In this document: positions 27,301 through 31,740 of the stretch, piece by piece
Position numbering within the stretch: position 1 is the first letter of the stretch
Layout of the letters: the number at the start of each line of letters is the position of its first letter
Source: Spirogloea muscicola
Lineage: Eukaryota > Streptophyta > Zygnematophyceae > Spirogloeales > Spirogloeaceae
Direction: 5' to 3'
NCBI GenBank assembly: GCA_009602725.1
Contig: WELB01000146.1
Coordinates: 19,941-51,680, forward strand
Length of the DNA: 31,740 nucleotides
Made by a program: the position numbers and the translations under genes
Notes under the pieces: generated by a model
The model's input: the letters and a program-made list of their open reading frames with translations, nothing else
Told to the model about the DNA's origin: nothing
The model's database searches: none

Positions 27301-28235
27301 TCTAATGTTGGGCACTTAAGGGGCCACCGCGGCATTTTGCATCAGCCTGCTTGGCAATGCCCTCCCCATTTCTGTATGAGAATTGCACACGTGCATGTAC
27401 ACCTCAGTCCACCAACTCTTTATTTACGGACTTTGCAGATCGGTACATGGCTCCTGAGGTCTTTCGGCACGAGGCTTACCATAAGAGTGTGGATGTTTTC
27501 TCCTTCGCCATCATCGTGCAGGAGGTAGAAGGCCTTCTGGCCAAATCATTTGCTGTCCCTTTGGGGCGTGTCTTGCTGCTAATCTCCCAATAGTACCATT
27601 TGGCGGCACTTGTATTTGCGAGGTCGACAACCTTGGTATCCAGTGATGCAGCTGAGCTTTGTTTCCCATCCTACTTGCTCTGCAGTTCTTTGAAGGCAAG
27701 CAGGCCTTCAAGTTCCAGCTGCCTGAGGAGATTGCGCAGGCCATTGCTTTTGAGAACCTGCGGCCGCCCTTCAAAGCCCGCACGTACCCCCCTGGTATGA
27801 AAGGGTAAGCTTCGACATGCAGACCGTCGCAGGCCACTTTAAGAGGCACCTCAACATTGCAGAGATCCACAATAACTGGCTGCAATGGGAAGCCTGGCCA
27901 GTACCTCAAGAATCAAGTAGCACCAGCACTCCTTCGCAAATATGGCTGTCTATTGTCAGGCTGTCTTCATAGCAAGGCAGGCAAAAGTGTGAACACTCTG
28001 CGTTAGGACCTTTTTCCATGCAAGCAACATGTTGCATCTTGTGGTGCATGTGCTCCTATGCATCGGTTGATACCATTTTGTACGATTTGGCAGGCTGCTA
28101 CAGGAGTGCTGGAACAAGGACCCCAAGCGGCGGCCGACCTTCACACAGATCCTCGAGCAGCTGGAGCTTATGGAGAGGAAGCTCCCTCCACCCGCAGACG
28201 TCATCCAGCAGGGATGCAACTGCACTGTCCTATAA
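24377..28235 (+). CDS. Ankyrin-repeat protein kinase, plant ILK / Raf-like MAPKKK type, 11 exons
   Basis: Exons: 24377-24685, 24918-24992, 25055-25282, 25460-25554, 25712-25832, 26305-26384, 26736-26798, 27098-27219, 27439-27524, 27686-27804, 28094-28235. All phases agree, giving 479 residues. Ankyrin repeats span about residues 36-128 (DGRTALHLAASEGQLPALRL; DRWGSTPLSDARHYDHLDAV). The kinase begins after EYEIDVSELDF (186). The Gly loop is GKGAFGE, the Lys in VAVK is 223, with FREELTLLQKLRHPNIVQFL next. HRDLKPRN has Asp320, DFG has Asp338, then GETGSYRYMAPEVF, DVFSFAIIVQE and CWNKDPKRRPTF. All catalytic residues are present, unlike some plant ILKs with altered HRD or DFG motifs. Such kinases act in osmotic, immune and ion-transport signalling in plants. 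The C-terminus GCNCTVL is a CaaX box with Leu, predicting geranylgeranylation. The gene converges on the diphosphatase. Confidence 0.95.
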
Positions 28236-29167
28236 GACGTTGCCCCCCTCTCCAAGGACTGGGCGTGGATTCTCTTTCCGATTGGATACAAGATCTGTTC
28301 TCCACCCTCTCCTCCTACCCACACTCCATGAACATCGTCACTTGAAGAGCCCGATGCTTTGAGTAGATTTTGAGATCCTCAAATTACAGTCCAACATCGT
28401 CGCTATGGTCTCCTTGACCTGCGGTGCTGGCGGAGCAGCAGCAGTAGCAGATGTCGTGCGGTTAGCTACTTACTGGCTTTGCTACTGTCTAGCATGTTTC
28501 ACTCCAGGCTCCACTCCAGGCTGGCTTACTGTAACCATTTAATTGATGATTGGTGCTCTGGCGGATAAGAACTGTTGAGAGCTGCACAGACACAGCCTTC
28601 CCTTAGGCCATACTGCCTTCACCTCTGCGTCCTTGGCCTCAGCCTGAATGCAGATATATGCCGTCTTGCCTCACGCCAACGTTTAAGACCCCAGTCACTT
28701 GCTTCAAAGGTCAAAGAATGGACGTAGAATGATGCATAAATGCCGCATCTGTGGTATCACATGACATTTTGCATCCACCAGCTTAGCATCCCAGTCATTT
28801 GGAAGCTTCATATGTACCTTTCTTGGGGCTGCTTTTGTGCCTTTCTCCAGGTTGGGATAAGGTTTACTCATCAGTTGTCATCATGGTTTTGCAATTTGAC
28901 AACCTCAGCAAATTGCTGCACTCATCTTCCGACTCAATCCTCCTTAAGCTGTAGGTCTCTCAAGTTATATGAAGTACCACCATGCTGTGTACTGTACATT
29001 GACCAACATGGAAGGGGCATCCACAACCATCTCATAGGTCAATGGTCCGGTGTCAAGTTGCTATTCTAATATCGATTCATTGCTCTTTGAGCCAGCCATG
29101 ACTCACTTGGGATGGCTAAGTGCCTGATTGGCACTAAATACAACCTTATGTCACTTATCTTGAAAGT
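28236..29167. other. Convergent 3' region between the kinase and the diphosphatase
   Basis: TGTAA, the usual green-algal polyadenylation signal, occurs at 28530-28534, about 295 bp after the kinase stop codon. A short direct repeat (ACTCCAGGCTCC, ACTCCAGGCTGG) precedes it. A 109-codon + strand frame at 28740-29069 is Cys- and hydrophobic-rich with no motif, and I do not call it a gene. Confidence 0.45.
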
Positions 29168-31683
29168 TCAAACAGCAGGAGTTGTACCTGGTATGCTTAA
29201 CTCTCTGGTGGGCACAGTGCCATGTCCTTCCATGTACATATGTTCATCAAACACCCGCACTATGCAGTAAGCATTGGAATCCTCAGGAGCCTCCAGGATG
29301 GCCGGCACCGTCACGAAGTGTGCGGCTCCAACTTGCTTGTAACCACCTGGATGATAATGTCCTGAACATGTGCCATATGAGCAATCAATGATGCACGATG
29401 AGCTTCTCTCAGAAGAGTAAGCCTCTCTTGAGACTGCTCTGGGACCGGGATGCCTCCACAGCTAAAGTGCTTTAGAGCAGGCATTATCAGAGAAGCAGGT
29501 TTACAAGCCCTGGGTTCACACACATGAAGCTTATTTTCAAAGCATCAACCAGCACGTTTTAGAAGTGGCTTACCAGCAAAGACGAGGACCACTGAAGGAG
29601 ACGCCGTCAACAGCTCCACAACCTGGCAGTGACCAACATGACAACTTGTTACATAGGCCAAGGTGATGCTGCATCCTCACTACAAGGTGCTTCTTGCCAG
29701 CATGCGACGCCATCTGCGGTTGGCAAGTACACATACTGATGTAGAGACCAACATAATCCTCTCTACGTCAAATTTGGTGATAGTAGTCAAGAAGTGCAAC
29801 CACTGACCTCTATGTGATTCCACAGTAAATGGGTCGCTGGAGCTGCTCCCTCAACCACTGGATGATGACCAGCAACAATGACCTTTTCTTGATGCCTGCC
29901 GACAATGCAAGGGTAATTGCTGTCATGCTCTTATAGCCTGCAAGAATTTTCGGCTTTGCGACATGTTTAAAGCTTGCCGCAGACTCTTTCAAGGGCGTTG
30001 GCAGACAGAGCAGTGGCGAAGCTCCACCTTTCTGCAGCTGAAAGGGTGTCCTTGAGCCACGTCATCTGGTTGCTACTTAGCCCACCATTCCAGTCAGACA
30101 TTTGAGGATTCATATCGTCAAGAGGATGTGATGCCCGATACTCTTGCGCCTCCTGCATACCAAGCACATGCCAACTTAGACACCGTTTTCACAGGCTGAC
30201 GTGCTTTCCTTGTGTTATATCAGACCCTCTCGATGTGTCCCTTCAATCATCTCAAAGCATGAAATTTCTCCACTTGTACAGCAAATGATGGACAGCCAAT
30301 ACTGGTAGCATTGATTATTTCCTGGAAGCTAAATGTCTCAATCAAATTCAAGCTTCGTCTTTATTCGGCCTAACAACCACATTCTGGTCGTAATTCGCCT
30401 AAGATGGAGTGACGACCTTGTAGTTGTCACTATCTGCTGGCCACTTGTCGCTCATATCCATGGTGTCAAGGACTGCCTGGATTCAAAACAGTGTCATCTC
30501 ACGTTTAATAACTGAAGCAAAGACGTCTGTGCTCCAGAAAGCATGCATGTACATTGCAAGATGGTCTGTGAGCAATCAATGTTAAGACTAGTACCAGTGA
30601 CTTAGCATCCCTTTCTGTTTTGAGCTAAGTGCAAGCTTTGCCATATTTGAGTCGTCAAGCACCTCAAAAGGGAGTCAATACCAGTCGCCAACCAGCATGA
30701 AGGGGCACATCATAAAAGCGCCCCGGCATGCAGAGGCGTTCAAGAAGGGTTGGTCGTGAAATAACCAGACAGTGATTGCCAAATAGGTGGTGAACAGGTC
30801 TCACATTGAGCTGATAGCATACAAACATTCTCGTGAGTAAGCCAAGCCAGTGTCCAGGAAAGGAACAAAGTATTACCTTCAAAAGATGAATTTGCACACA
30901 ATATTCTGCACACAATACATAGCCTCCGTACAGTCCACTTGCATGGCTATCAAGTAGGGCTTGTGTACCTTCTGGAGAATTTCCATGACAACCTCAAAGT
31001 CGGACTGAGTCTTCTCCTCGGTCTTATTACCATCAATGATATCGCCCAAAGTAAGAACAAATCTGACACAAGTGCAAGTCATGGAGATGGTCAAGATCCT
31101 GCCTGTCACACTCTTGCTCTTTTGGATGCAAGTGCATGTCCCCTTTGTTGGTCAAATTGGCGACCCTTTGCAGTTCACGCCCAGTCAAGCTACATGCTAG
31201 ACAGCCTTTTAGCAATGACAAGCTATCTGCGGTGGTGAAATGCTCATCTCACAAAGCAGCTACTTCTGCCAGGTTGTGAAATGAAATACTTGGCTTTGGG
31301 GTGGAATGACAAGGGGGAGAGCTCACGAGAGCTCAGCACTGGCACTGTTGAAGTGGTCAATGGCAGTGGCAAGCTTCTGTGGGGCTTCGCGGTATCGCTG
31401 CTCACGATCTTCGATGTCTGCATTAAGTCGAGTGTGCATGCTTCGTTAGTGGCTAACTGATCAATGATCAACAGTCGCGTGCTCCTGACGGCTGGGACGC
31501 CTCAGAAGCGCTAGCAGCCTCGGGAGAGAAGGACTGCAAGAAGACAGGAGCCAACATTCCACCCGCGTCGGTACTCAGGCGGCTCATTGTGCGCTCACCA
31601 CCATTGTCCTTGTCGCCGTACTGGACGTCGGCGAGCACGCCGAAGGAGAAGAGCGGCGGTCTCGCGGGGGCCGCGACTGCCAT
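29168..31683 (-). CDS. Mn-dependent ADP-ribose/CDP-alcohol diphosphatase, 9 exons
   Basis: This metallophosphoesterase family hydrolyses ADP-ribose, CDP-choline and related diphosphates to monophosphates. Exons: 31683-31599, 31417-31327, 31062-30969, 30810-30682, 30476-30417, 30152-30028, 29895-29808, 29622-29574 and 29361-29168. Phases agree throughout, giving 304 residues, close to the roughly 310 of the plant enzymes. Motifs in order are FSFGVLADVQYGDKDNG (Asp19, Gln21), LGDIIDGNK (Asp66), VHHLFGNHCL (Asn102, His103), GWRLAVLDTMDMS, WNGGLSSNQMTWLKDTL, VIVAGHHPV (His205) and FAGHYHPGGY (His242, His244). These are the metal ligands of the fold, and GNHC is typical of this subfamily. ATG 31683 fits the usual start; the upstream frame stays open to the window edge, so a longer N-terminus cannot be excluded. 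No transit peptide is evident. A cytosolic role is likely. Confidence 0.93.
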
Positions 31684-31740
31684 GGCGCTCGCGGCGGCGA
31701 GGCCGATCGGCGGCCGCGGGGCGCCGGTTGGCGGCGTGCG

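Overview
The window looks like nuclear DNA of a green alga, most likely a trebouxiophyte. The basis is intron-dense genes with GT-AG junctions, a plant-type ankyrin-kinase, GC-rich promoters with CCG/GGC runs (three hold an unresolved N), and interstitial repeats of the TTTAGGG telomere type. This is read from the sequence and not confirmed by any search.

Five genes can be reconstructed exon by exon with consistent splice phases or clear family motifs. (1) The 3' two thirds of RPA1, the large subunit of replication protein A, + strand, 50-2365. (2) A small single-membrane-span protein resembling mitochondrial ATP synthase subunit f, - strand, 2683-2991. (3) RPC7/RPC31, an RNA polymerase III subunit, - strand, about 18020-16159. 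(4) An ankyrin-repeat protein kinase of the plant ILK/Raf-like group, + strand, 24377-28235, complete at 479 residues and ending in a CaaX-type prenylation signal. (5) A manganese-dependent ADP-ribose/CDP-alcohol diphosphatase, - strand, 31683-29168, complete at 304 residues in nine exons.

A DNA cytosine-5 methyltransferase gene (18279-20004, +) lies divergently beside RPC7 across a GC-rich gap of about 260 bp. It keeps nearly all catalytic motifs but carries reading-frame breaks and an in-frame TGA at what was probably a CpG-containing arginine codon. One of its introns is almost entirely degenerate telomere repeat. Just downstream is a ~687-bp inverted repeat (20164-20850) whose arms each carry an exon for a possible PWWP-like segment. 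A second foldback of 391 bp lies at 14914-15304.

Between about 8.5 and 12.8 kb the DNA is a mosaic of degraded non-LTR (LINE-like) retrotransposon copies in both orientations. Three fragments of the C-terminal coding end are recognisable, and the shared tail sequence is scattered as far as 17.7 and 23.6 kb, including inside an RPC7 intron. The - strand region 7476-4796 holds a multi-exon gene I do not recognise. The regions 13.2-15.7 kb and 20.85-23.2 kb contain exon-like segments that I cannot assemble with confidence.
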